Origin: Cycas panzhihuaensis
Lineage: Eukaryota > Cycadophyta
Direction of reading: 5' to 3'
NCBI GenBank assembly: GCA_023213395.1
Contig: CM041465.1
Coordinates: 122,085,741 to 122,149,740 of the forward strand
DNA: 64,000 nt
Below, in pieces: positions 10,500 through 20,927 of the stretch. The position numbers were made by a program, and so were the translations under genes. How positions within the stretch are numbered: the first letter of the stretch is position 1; every line of letters starts with the position of its first letter. The notes beneath the pieces are model-generated. The model saw only the letters and a program-made list of their open reading frames with translations. It ran no database searches and had not been told where the DNA came from.

Positions 10500-12985
10500 C
10501 CTTCCCCTAAAATTATGCTTTACCCTCAAATCATGGGAAGGTTTATATGTTATCAATATCATTCCTCATATTCCCAAGTAGCTTCTTTGCAGTCTTCCAC
10601 TTGATTAGGTATTCATGGATTTGTTAGGAATGTAGTCTCCTATTTCATATCTATAATATATCTTCTTATTCTACTATAATCTTCCATTTTTTATTCAACA
10701 TTAGCAATTTTATTTGTGGGATAAACTATTATTCTAACTTGCATTTAAGGAAAGAGACATAGAACATAATATGGATGTGACTAGTTGATGGCAAGTTGAG
10801 TCAATATGCCACTTCTCCCACCTTGTCTAAAATATAGTATAGGCCAAAGAATCATGACTATAATTTGAATTTGCCTGATTACTTAAAAATGGCTTATTTT
10901 CATGTTTGAAGTCTTATGAATACTTAATCTCTTATTTTGAATGACCTTTCTAGTTTCTATAGGTCTACTTATTATTTCATTTAGTTTTTAGCCAAATTAA
11001 GGTTGTCATTAAGTACATGCATTGTTTGTATCATTTGCTTTTATATATTTTGGGTTCATGAGCTATTAGCCCTTGTGAGAAGTGAAGGGGATTCAAAACC
11101 ATATAATACTTAAAATACAATCATTTTGGCACATACATAATAGGTGGTATTATACCACTATTCAACTAGGTGTATCTATTTATGTCATTACTATCATTTA
11201 TTAAATGAGAAGTTTTGCAAACATCCCTCTAGGCAATTATTTATAGCCTCAATTTATCTATCTATTTATAGGTGATAAGCTATGCTTATAAAAAAGTTTT
11301 ATGTTAGATTTCTTAAATAATTTTTATCAAAAATGGCTTGTAAGCATAGGATTTCACTCACTAATGATGACTTCAGGGAATCCATAAAGATGATAAATGT
11401 TCTTAATAAAGAGCTCATCAATTTGATTAGATTTTATAATCCCTTAAATTCCTCTAAAATGGGTATATTTGGTGATATGATAAACTACTATAAAGATTAT
11501 ATCTTTCCCTTCTAACTTGGAAATCCTTGTTATAAAATCCATAAAAATTTCTTCCCACTTTTGTTTTGGTATATACTGGGGTTGAAGTAATCCCAAACCC
11601 TTGATACTTTCATTTTTGTTTCTCTAACATACCTTGCACTCTAAAATCAATGTGTAATTATCTACTTTTATTCCCTTCCAAATAAATATATTTCAAATTT
11701 AGTGATATATCTTATTAATCCCCATATGTCCTACCATAGGAGTGGAGTGTGTCTCAAGAAGAAGTTTGTTATTAATTACTAACATTATTGGTATAACAAT
11801 CTTTACTTAATATAAAATCAAGTTGCCTTTGAGTTTATACTCTATTCGTTCTATGTTACATATTTCTTGTAGTATTTTCTAGGTTATTAGGTCCCCCATA
11901 TATTATTGGGCCACATCATCAATCTAACTTGAGGTGGTGATGGAAACTACTTGCATGAAGATATCTTTGAGGATTTATAATAATATATATGCAATAACAT
12001 TTTCTTGTCCTTTCTTGTTAATGATGTAAAATTCAAAGGTCTAAATCTTACTCACCTATTTTTGTTGCTCATTGTATAAGGCATTTTGATTCTAGAAGTA
12101 TTTGAGGCTATCGTAGTTAATCTAGATCACAATCTTTCTTTCTAATAGATATTGTCATCATTGGTGTATAACATGCATGATGGCTAGTACCTCCTTATCA
12201 TAAATAGGTTTTAGTCATTCTCTTACATTGAGCTTGCAACTCTCATATGTTAAGGGTCTATCATCTTAAAGAAGCATGGCTCCTAGCCCTACTCTTGATA
12301 CCTTATATTCTAACATGAATAAATGGCTAAAGTCAAATGTTACAAGAATCAGTACATTCACCATTACTATTTTTATTCCTTAAAATTCTTCTTCTATAGG
12401 TTTGCTCAATGTGAACGCTTCTTTATTTATCAGTTGGTTAGTGGTGTAACAATTTTGGTATAGCATTTAATAAAGTGTTATAAGAATATTATTATGCCTA
12501 AGAAACTTCTAATGCTTGTTACATTCTTCAATGTGAGCCATTCTATAATTGCTTGAATATTTCTAGGATCCATTTTAATAGCTTCCTAGGTAATAATGTG
12601 CATAAGATACTCAAGTTTTATCTATCTAAAGGTACATTTGGCCTTGTTTACAAAGAGTTAGTTACTCTTAATTACTTATAGAATAGACTTAAGATGTCCT
12701 AGATGTTCTTCTTAGGTCCTACTATAGTTCATAATATCATTAAAGAATACTAATATAAACTTACATAAAAAGAATTTTAGTATGGTATTTATGGTGCTCT
12801 AAAATGTGGTCAGAGCATTAATTAGCCTAAATGACATAGTGTAGAATTCAAATAACCTTTCATAAGTTTGAAAACCTATCTTATATATGTTTTTGGCCCC
12901 TATATAGATTTGGTAGTACCTACAGTACAAATTAATTTTAAAGAAGTATTGTGCTCCATGAAGCTTTCGAAGTAGATCATTAATT
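10500..12985 (-). pseudogene. chromovirus G pol: RT (C-terminal part), RNase H, integrase, chromodomain
   Basis: On the minus strand, RT continues from 12985 and has the catalytic motif as F-F-N-D-I near 12745 (normally FFDDI). RNase H follows near 12180-12350 with G-L-G-A-M-L and YES-KLN-RE. Integrase has W-E-E-I-S-M-D-F-I-T (about 11535-11565), then S-E-R-D-P (near 11345) and an E-A-I-N-N-C-L-E-G stretch (near 11235), which are the DD-E core regions. A chromodomain closes the ORF at about 10535-10600 with Y-L-I-K-W-K and E-A-T-W-E, separated by a frameshift. The chromodomain targets integration to heterochromatin in this family. Numerous stops and frameshifts make it non-functional. Confidence 0.85.
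12970..12985 (+). repeat. left target-site duplication of L1-b
   Basis: AAGTAGATCATTAATT here matches AAGTAGATCGTCAATT at 18644-18659 at 14 of 16 positions; both differences are transitions. The two copies join the RT frame of chromovirus G across the insertion, which confirms the boundary. Confidence 0.85.
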
Positions 12986-13735
12986 CATGAGAGGATATAT
13001 AGTATTTATGTTAAGGACTATTGGATAGAGAATGGTGGTGATCACAGATGGAGATACTTTGAGGAGATTAATGAGGAGTTAGCCCCCCAAGAGAGGATTG
13101 AAGCTCTTAATCATAAATAAATAAGCATTATATACCTAAAAGAGGAGGTGCATATTCATTGGTGTGGCCTGCAACCCAAATTGGGGATTACACTATGAAT
13201 CAAGGTTATTCTTTCTTATGCATTGAAAAGGGGGATCAAAGGAACATGCTTCTAGAAGGGGTGTGGAAATTAGATATGATCCCTAAGATAGTTATCTTCT
13301 GGTGGATATATTTGAGGAACAAGATCTTCATGGTGGATAACCTAAAAAAGAGGGGGTTTATACTACCAAATAGATGTGCCCTTTGTTATATAGAGGAAGA
13401 ATTTGTGGATCACATTCTCTTTCACTGCATATTTACTAGGAGAATTTGGGGAAAAGTACTATGTTCTTTTAAGATCCAATGGGTTCCTTCCAGAACCTTG
13501 CTGGAGTAATGGATATCATGGAGTAGTCCATTTCGAAGTAGATACCTATCCAACATATGGAGGGCCATACTTCCTCTAATGATATGGAAATTTTAAAGGA
13601 GAGAAACAAAAGGGTTTTCCAAGATAGATGGATGGATGAGGATAAAAATTTTGATATCATTTATTCAGAACTAGGAGAGTTTATGAAGTCTAAAGATGAC
13701 AAGAGCATTTTAGGCTTAGAAATCCTTATATTAAG
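12986..13735 (+). pseudogene. L1-b ORF2, zf-RVT region
   Basis: Frames at 13159-13763 read like the ORF2 segment after RT in the other two LINEs. They show I-P-K-I-V-I-F-W-W, then D-N-L-K-K-R-G-F and a C-x2-C...H-x3-H-C cluster (about 13378-13433), the zf-RVT domain. Stops interrupt it and the frame is cut by LARD-A at 13735. Confidence 0.8.
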
Positions 13736-14058
13736 TGTTAAAAAATGTAACCATACCACCTAATATAAAGTGGGCCTCTTATTTATGAGCCTAATTATGT
13801 GGTGGAATTGTCTCGATTGTGGTGACCTAATGGATGTAATTATGATTATATTTGGCACTTTAGATCTATAAATATAGATCAAAGTCCATCTTTATGGATC
13901 ATCATTTTGTCATAATGTAAATATTATTCATTTGTGGGTTTTCACCCGTAAGGGTTTCCCACGGCAATATGGTGTCCCATGAGATCTGCTTCTGCTTGTA
14001 ATCTACCTAATGTAAAAGATTATGTCAACCTTATTTGCTTCAGTTGCATTTTCTAACA
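13736..14058 (+). repeat. LARD-A 5' LTR
   Basis: TGTTAAAAAATG...TTTTCTAACA with TGTTA/TAACA ends. It contains GTAAGGGTTTCCCACGG, conserved in all four LTRs of the family apart from CG-to-CA/TG losses. Confidence 0.93.
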
Positions 14059-14070
14059 TGGTATTAGAGC
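14059..14070 (+). other. LARD-A primer-binding site
   Basis: TGGTATTAGAGC directly follows the 5' LTR and is complementary to initiator tRNA-Met with one C-to-T change. Confidence 0.9.
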
Positions 14071-17000
14071 ATATAGGTTGAGCACAGGCATGTGAATGTT
14101 GTCGGTGGTCCAATGGATGGTGCTAGGTCATGCTGGCTTGCCCTTTGCAGATTGGCATGCCCGATAACCCTATAGAGCAACCATGGAGTGCAGATGATCA
14201 CTAGTGGATCCCCAGGTGCCTTCTATTCTTATTTGCAAGTATTTTGAGTCATATGGAGGTGTATGGACATGCGTTGACTCTGTTTACAGCCATGTGAGAG
14301 TCATTTGACCCTGCTAAAGGTGCCAGATCCCCTGTTTGATATTACCGTTAAGTTTGTGCACCCTATAGATGGTTGTTAGCCCCCTATTATCAGTGGGAGA
14401 GTGCAGAAGCCCTAGTGAGCCATTGCACTGCCATGAAATCATATCATAGCAAACAAAATAAAGGTATGCTCAATATTTAATCTCCCATAAGTAATTTATG
14501 ATTTGATTAAATAATAGCTGCTGTGAATATATATATGCAGTGATATGGTTGCCAGTGATAAACACAAGGTGATAAAGTGGCACGGTTGTTGCCCTTTGAT
14601 GTATTTATGTCACTATTCCTTTGCCCTACCTACATGATAAATATTTTCAATTACTAGTATATGTTATCACCCCTGCATGGTAATATATCTCTGTCACCCA
14701 TGCATTTAAGCAACTGTATTATTGATGTCACCCTGGAGTCCATGATGTTTACAAATTACTTGATAAAATTGATGGTTGATTTATCTAGATGAATGTTAAA
14801 ATCACTGGTCTGCGTGAATAGTGTTCATAGTTATACCATGCATATTCATTTGTAATTGCCGCCATTTCATATTTGCGCTGCCGTCATTTGAATACTACCG
14901 TACTTTTTTCTGTTTCACAGTCACTCTACGCTGTGCCATGTGTGATGAGTTAGCCACTGACTGATACGCAGATTTGCATCAACACCCATCGATATACAGT
15001 GATTTGTTTATTAGCAACTGTGAATATAAATTCAGTTGTTAACATGTATGATCCATCACTTATCTGTGTGCCACCATAGATATATTCACGGCCATATACA
15101 AGTCAGTTGTTAACCGTGGATGATTCATTACTGATATCTGTATTGCCCATTAGGTATATGCAGTTGCCATTGTTCTATACATACTCCATCACCCATATGT
15201 AAAAATGCAAATGTATGGGTGTTATAGTATGTTGGTCATCTTCTATACGCATTCGCCCATGTCAGTCTCTGCGTGATGGATACGTAGTTTGTCCTTTGGG
15301 GTTTCTCAGTCTATGTATTGTCTTGAAGTCATAGCAAATCATCATATAATGTCGCTCGTGCAGCTGTGGATATATAAAGTCTCACATTATGCCGTCATTT
15401 CCTTTATACATTGAATTGCCATTCAATATATATATGAGTGATTTCATATATACTCTTTGACCATTGTATTTTATAAAACACTTTTAAAGGTTGAAGTACA
15501 CTTTTCATGAAGTCATTCTTTTTTATTATGATCATGCAGATTGGAGTTGCTTTAATATACGGGTGCCCTTTTTATACATTGTCATCATGATGCCTTGTTT
15601 CTTTTGGTCCTTTGATGAAAGTATGTAAGTGACCTAAATATATTTATATAACTTCATGTTGATATGGTGACATATATGAGGTGTTGATATAATGGTGACA
15701 TATATGAAGTTTGTATAAGGTATTAATGGTGAAATGATGAGGTGGTATAATGATGTGAGTGCATGGTGATATTTAGAGGTAAATATGAACCCTTTGTTGG
15801 TATCTATTTAGCAACTGTTTGAGACTCTCTTACATACAATTGTATGGGAGAGTGCACTGAGTGAAGAGGTGACTAAGTATATGTCTTACATAAAGGAGAT
15901 TTATGGGCAAAGATGGCGGTGATATGTGCTTGTTGCATGTGTGGTACATGGCAAGTTTTGGGCGAGTTTTGAGTAGGTTTTAAAGGCAATTTTTAGAGCA
16001 TGATTGGGCAAGAGTTTGAGTAGATCTCAAGGGCAAGTTTGAGGGAAAAGAAGAGCAAAGATGAGCATGTATGAGATACCTTATTGCAACTTATTACAAA
16101 CTCTATTATTGTTTTGAGTATGGCATTGATCATTGCACAAAATTAGTGATTTATATAATTATTCAGTGAAATATATGTGATTTATTAATGGATTACATTT
16201 GAGTTTAGTTGCATCAGACGTATTTGAGGTGATGAAGTTCAGAATTTACTTATATGATTGGTTGTGTGATGGACCTTTATACTTTGATAGTTGGACTATT
16301 GATAGCATGAGGTGTGTGGCCTTGTTTGATGCTGGTTCAACATGGGTGCATATCTAAACAAGTTTGATGTAGAACCGAAGTAAAGTGCTTAATGAAATTG
16401 AAGTGTGAATGGAAAGGTCTAAGGCGAGAAGCCTTAAAACCAGTTATGCCTTTGTCATGGTATATATATAGTTGGCCTATCAGGTTGCATTGTAGGTGGG
16501 TATCATGATGGAGATGGTGAGGTTGGTGCATGTTTTGGTTTGCCTCCCATGGTTTGTTGGCATAAGCTATAGCGGATAGGTATGGGATCCCTTGTTCTGA
16601 TTCTTCGTGGCATAATTTCCCCTCATATGTTGTATTTGGACCAAGTCAAAAGCCTTCCATTCATTTCCCTTAGTGCATTAGAGTGCACACATCTTAGATG
16701 AAGATTGCAGCAGCAGGATTGCAAGTGTTTAAAGCCTATGGATTGTTTAGCTTATAAACAGTGTATTCTACAAGGGGAAATGTATGTGATTAGTCTAGAT
16801 GTTATAGAGTTGTTGACGTATTATACTGAGTGTCATTTGTTTACAAGTTTTATCCTTCATTGCTTCACTTTTCTGAGTCGTTATTTCAATAGGTGTGGAG
16901 GTTTGTTTGCCTAACATTGTGCTTGAGACAGAAGTAGGACTTAGTAACAAGTTGATGATGAGGAGTTGTTAGATGAAGTGACATGGATTGCAACCCCATG

Positions 17001-17590
17001 TTCTGTTGACAATTGAGGACTTGTAGAATGATAGAAGATCATGGATCAGCATGCTAGTCAAAACTTGAGAGTGATACCAACGTTCCAGTGAGTACAAATT
17101 CACGATGGAGAGCTGTATTGAAGTAAGTACCTAATTGGTTTGCAAGCTGGTAAGCTTGTTACGCAGGATGTCTAGCAGGAAGAAGGATTGAGGTATGATG
17201 AGATATTTAGCACCAGTCTCTATGTTTATTGGTCTGTTTGATCCTTACTTCAACAACTTCAGATAGTTAGGTATCGTATCATATTATATCATATCAGTGT
17301 TCCTTAACAAAGACTTGAAGAGGCAATTCACATAGCAAAAGTGGCTCATCCTCTTGGTTTAGTAAGAGGAATTTAGCTAAGTTAAATAGATGAAGTGTTA
17401 GGTGCAGAGAGAGCTATATGGTTGCAGGTTTATTGGAGCATTTCCAAATAATTGAGCACATACGAGGCATGGCACCATTACATCTGAGTGAAGATCGCTA
17501 CATCGACGTTCGTGGATATTGGGTTGAGTAAGGTTATCCTTGAGAGGAGATTTATTCCCAATGATAATCCTTATTACCCCACATTTACAT
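14071..17590 (+). other. LARD-A interior, non-coding
   Basis: No frame with retroviral motifs; the longest open frames (60-70 codons) are scattered on both strands. The sequence is recognisably the same as the interior of LARD-B read on its minus strand. For example, the block about 17464-17600 matches the complement of about 56303-56440, so the non-coding interior is a shared family trait and not local junk. Confidence 0.8.
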
Positions 17591-17600
17591 TAAGAGAGGA
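17591..17600 (+). other. LARD-A polypurine tract
   Basis: TAAGAGAGGA immediately before the 3' LTR; this is the expected primer site for plus-strand DNA synthesis. Confidence 0.75.
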
Positions 17601-17923
17601 TATTAAAAAATGTGACCATACCACCTAATGTAAAGTGGGCCTCCTATTTATGAGCCTAATTATGTGGTGGAATTGTCTCGATTATGGTGACCTAATGGAT
17701 ATAATTATGATTATATTTGGCACTTTAAATCTATAAATATAGATCAAAGTCTATCTTTATAGATCATCATTTTGTCATAATATAAATATTATTCATTTGT
17801 GGGTTTTCACCCCTAAGGGTTTCCCATAGCAATATGGTGTCCTGTGAGATCTGCTTCTGCTTGTAATTTGCATGATGTGAAAGATTTTGTCAACCTTGTT
17901 TGCTTCAGTTGCATTTTCTAACA
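17601..17923 (+). repeat. LARD-A 3' LTR
   Basis: Begins TATTAAAAAATG (TG changed to TA) and ends TTCTAACA, followed by the duplication TTAAG at 17924-17928. Confidence 0.93.
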
Positions 17924-17928
17924 TTAAG

Positions 17929-18643
17929 GAACTAGGGGATTACCCCAAATATCTAGAAGAAATAGAGGAAAATATGCCCCTAGATCCCCCCTATGGATCC
18001 TTGGGTTAAAGTAAATTTTTATGGAGCCATGAAACGGAACCCTAGGGATGCTGAAGAGGGGGGGAATTTATAGAGACGTTGAAGGAAAGGTAAAATAGGA
18101 TTTTATAGAGTTCTATGGGAACCAGATGAATCACAGGGCTAAGATGGTAGCAATGAGGAGAGCAGTGGAAGTGGCTCTCAATGAGTACCAAGATATGTCG
18201 ATCATAGAGGGGGACTCCCTAAATGTGATAAATCTATTAAAAGACATTTTTGAGTTGGACTGGAGATCTTAAATCTTGATTAGGGACATTCAAGAATCTC
18301 TCAAAGGGATTGGAAATATTTAGGTTAGACATACTTATAGGGAAGGGAACAAAGTGGCAGATAAATTAGTAAACTGGGGTGTAAATCATAGAAGCTCTAT
18401 GTTCTAGAGAGAGGATCCCCTGGAGGAAATTATGAGGCAAGTTGAGGAGGATTAGAGCCAGGTGAGGTAGAAGAGCTAGCGACTAGGCTTGTCATGGCAG
18501 GGGATTTAATGGGGGTTGATGGTTAAGCTAGGCCATGGGCTTGTCATGGCCATCTTTGTTTAAGTCCTCAAGGACATTTATACAAGGTTTTGGGATCCTG
18601 ATTTAAAACCCATTCTAAATTCTTTTTACCTTATCAAAAGGAA
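17929..18643 (+). pseudogene. L1-b RNase H region and 3' UTR
   Basis: Continues L1-b after LARD-A. RNase H reads V-K-V-N-F-Y-G-A-M-K (near 18010), an altered second motif, E-G-D-S-L-N-V-I (near 18208) and Y-R-E-G-N-K-V-A-D-K (near 18340). The equivalent blocks in L1-a and L1-c are closely similar. The 3' UTR (from about 18470) carries GTCATGGCA twice and the AGGCCATGGGC block at 18530-18540. TAG stops and one short frameshift are present. Confidence 0.85.
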
Positions 18644-18659
18644 AAGTAGATCGTCAATT
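18644..18659 (+). repeat. right target-site duplication of L1-b
   Basis: AAGTAGATCGTCAATT, the partner of 12970-12985. It also encodes, on the minus strand, the I-D-D end of the RT motif RYPIPQIDD. Confidence 0.85.
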
Positions 18660-19390
18660 TGAGGAATTGGGTACCTATTTCAGATTATGAAATTATTGAG
18701 ACCTTTGTAATCTATGTACATATAGTATGGCCCATCCTTCTTTTAATTTAAGATAACTAGGATGTAAAAGGACTAAGATTGGGAGTAATGTACCTTTATT
18801 GTAAGAGTTCTTAGGTAATTTACTCAATTTCTATTTTGAAATGATATAGATGGTGACATGGTCAATTGTTTACTAGGGTAGCCCTTAGCACTAATTTAAT
18901 ATTATACTCGTATCCTTAACTTACTATTAACCATTGGGGCAAGTCTTCAAAAACTTTACCATATTGGTTGAGGAGATCTTATATCTCTTTCAAAACATTT
19001 TTTATTGTATCTTATAATATATCATCAAATAAGAGGCTAGATTTTTTCTTAGTAAATTATCCATCCAGTGCAATGTTATTGGTTATGTTAGGAATGTTGG
19101 TGGTGTTTGAAATTTATACTTGTATCCCTTTTGGAAAAGCTTATAAAATGTGTCTTGTAGTTTGTAATATTATTCCCTAGGTTCCACAACTATTAAATAC
19201 CAAGAATTATGTTGACACCTCCTATTAACATAATGAACATGCTTACACTAACAAAATAGTTTATTATTTGTAAGTACACCTTTTTACAAATTCCTCCACA
19301 TGGTATACTCTTCCTGTTAGTGATTACGGCCTTAAACTATTTAAGCAGTTGTTTCCTATATCTTGGGAAATCTACACTCATCTCACACCA
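18660..19390 (-). pseudogene. chromovirus G: protease end and N-terminal RT
   Basis: On the minus strand, G-G-V-N-I-I-L-G-I at about 19195-19230 is the protease C-terminal flap typical of gypsy elements. An RT lead-in follows near 18800-18900 (S-P-F.S), and K-K/R-D-G...Y-I-D-Y-K-G-L-N (near 18710-18745) and R-Y-P-I-P-Q-I-D-D (18650-18680) are the first RT blocks. The RT continues across L1-b at 12985. Several TAG/TAA stops are present. Confidence 0.8.
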
Positions 19391-19469
19391 ACAGGTAAAT
19401 GAAGGTACATACTTCTTATTTTTCATTTCAATTTTAGTTTAGTTTAATTCTTTTATAAGCATGTATTAT

Positions 19470-20400
19470 CATCTACCTATTCTTTTTTATGAATGGGTGT
19501 ATGGGTTATTAGCATGTGATAAATCTAACTATGGTGAGTGGCTTCAAAAGGTTGTCCATAAAGCTTAATGAACTGTAGAAGGGTCTTTAAGTGCCTTTGT
19601 GGACACTTCTCACCCTTCTTTTAACCTGATTTGTAGTGATTCCATGCTTATTATTTCTTATTCTTTGGAAGTTAATCAAAATCAAATTTAATTCTTACTC
19701 TAATATGGTAATCCTTTCTTTGGAATGATGCATGCTTCCTTAGAAGAAAAATAGTGAAGGGATGGTTGGAGAAGGAGTTGAGGTAGAGGCAGAATTTCTA
19801 AACCCCCTCCCTAGTTAGTTAATGAAGAAATCCATGCTTATGATGGCTTCCTTAGTTGTTTTTTATATTATATTACTAGTGACAATGTTGATCATAGTTT
19901 TGGTTGGATAAATTTTGTAGTAGTTTCAAAAGGTTCAAATGGTTGGGGTGCTTTAATTTCATGAATTACTCTAGGCTTTATTTCCTTCTTACCTCAACCT
20001 AACAGTATTGAAAGTCAAAACATTTATCAGGATCAAACCAAAGTAGGAATTATTCTTAATCTAATTTCATAAGGTGTATTATCTTTTATTCCTCCAACTT
20101 GGCTAGACCTTCAATAGGCTATAGGTTAGAAGAATTTAGAATCTCAAGGTCTAGTCCACATTGTAGAGATTAGATGGGACTCTTAGATATATGTGTTTCG
20201 TGAATCTTCTACAAATCCCTTTATTCCTAGTGATTAAAGTAAGCTAAAATCATCCATAAAGGTGCACTTTACTCAAGATAAGATAATTGGTAAACATCTA
20301 AAGGAAAGCCCTAAAGATTTCCCCTCTTCTTTAGATTTATTTAAAGATGATAATGTTCTTCTAGATGATTTAGTTTATGACCAATAATTTACAAAAGTAA
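19470..20400 (+). pseudogene. unidentified decayed plus-strand ORF (about 300 codons)
   Basis: An almost continuous plus-strand frame, with about one frameshift (near 19745) and a handful of TAG/TAA/TGA stops, runs from about 19480 to 20390. It includes Y-E-W-V-Y-G-L-L-A-C-D-K, S-K-G-S-N-G-W-G-A-L-I-S, and ends with F-K-D-D-N-V-L-L-D-D-L-V-Y-D. I recognise no retroviral, LINE or transposase motif. It lies opposite to the surrounding chromovirus and just upstream of copia F. The stop pattern (TAG at likely Gln/Trp codons) resembles that of true decayed ORFs here, which is the main reason for calling it. It could be a captured host gene, an extra ORF of an unrecognised element, or chance. Confidence 0.35.
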
Positions 20401-20599
20401 GAAAGGGAGTTTGGTGATGCATTATGCTAATGTGTATAGGCTAGGAAGAAATTAACATAACTTAATAATGCATTAAAACATTGAAAAAGAGTAAAATGTA
20501 TAACTAATTAAAGTATCTCTATTTTGCTCATTTTTTCTTAATGGCCCTTGTCTTAGCCTAAATTTTATTTTCTTTTTGGTATTAACGATATAATATACT

Positions 20600-20927
20600 T
20601 ATAAAAAATAATGTTTAATTCCTTCTCAAACTTTTTTTGAGTTGACTAGTGCCACATTTGGTAGGTCCTCTCAAGAATTGCATGTTTATTCCTAGTCTAA
20701 CACATGCAATGGCATGCATTAGTTGTGCCTAGATGTTTCCTTACTTTATAGCTTTTATAGCTTTATTCTTTTCTCATACTCATTAATGTGAGGAGTGGTT
20801 TCACTCTTATTACGATAATCAATTGGTTAATTAATGTATAGAGAGTAGATTGAGCCATTATATTCTTTGTGATCTTAATGAAAGATTATTTCTTGTAATC
20901 ATTATGTAATTATGTTTGTCTTATCAC
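20600..20927 (+). repeat. copia F left LTR (3' end lost)
   Basis: Aligns with 23069-23390, for example TGACTAGTGCCACATTTGGT here against TGACTGGTGCCACATTTGGT there. It stops matching after GTTTGTCTTATCAC. The next bases already encode integrase, so the last part of the LTR, the primer-binding site and about half of the interior were deleted together. Confidence 0.8.

Larger units (their letters stand above)
13736..17923 (+). mobile_element. non-coding LTR retrotransposon LARD-A
   Basis: A 4.19-kb element with two 323-bp LTRs (13736-14058 and 17601-17923) and 5-bp target duplications TTAAG (13731-13735 and 17924-17928). A primer-binding site (14059-14070) and polypurine tract (17591-17600) are in the right places, fixing plus-strand orientation. 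The 3.5-kb interior has no gag or pol motif in any frame, so it is a LARD-type non-autonomous element that needs enzymes from another LTR element. By hand count the LTRs differ at about 22 of 323 positions (7%), 19 of them transitions. A second copy, LARD-B, lies at 55981-60082 on the other strand. Confidence 0.92.
12986..18643 (+). mobile_element. 5'-truncated L1-type LINE, copy L1-b, split by LARD-A
   Basis: A LINE fragment of about 1.47 kb once LARD-A (13736-17928 including one duplication) is removed. It starts inside ORF2, between RT and the zf-RVT domain, and ends in a 3' UTR sharing the GGCCATGGGCTTGTCA motif with L1-a. The tail is short (TTATCAAAAGGAAA). 5' truncation is the usual result of incomplete target-primed reverse transcription. 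It landed in the RT gene of chromovirus G. Confidence 0.88.

Noticed and set aside
14071-17590. Search for a hidden gag or pol in LARD-A
   Set aside because: No zinc knuckle, D-S/T-G, YxDD or DD-E motif on either strand in either LARD copy. Frames of 64-69 codons near 16340-16910 are not conserved in LARD-B.
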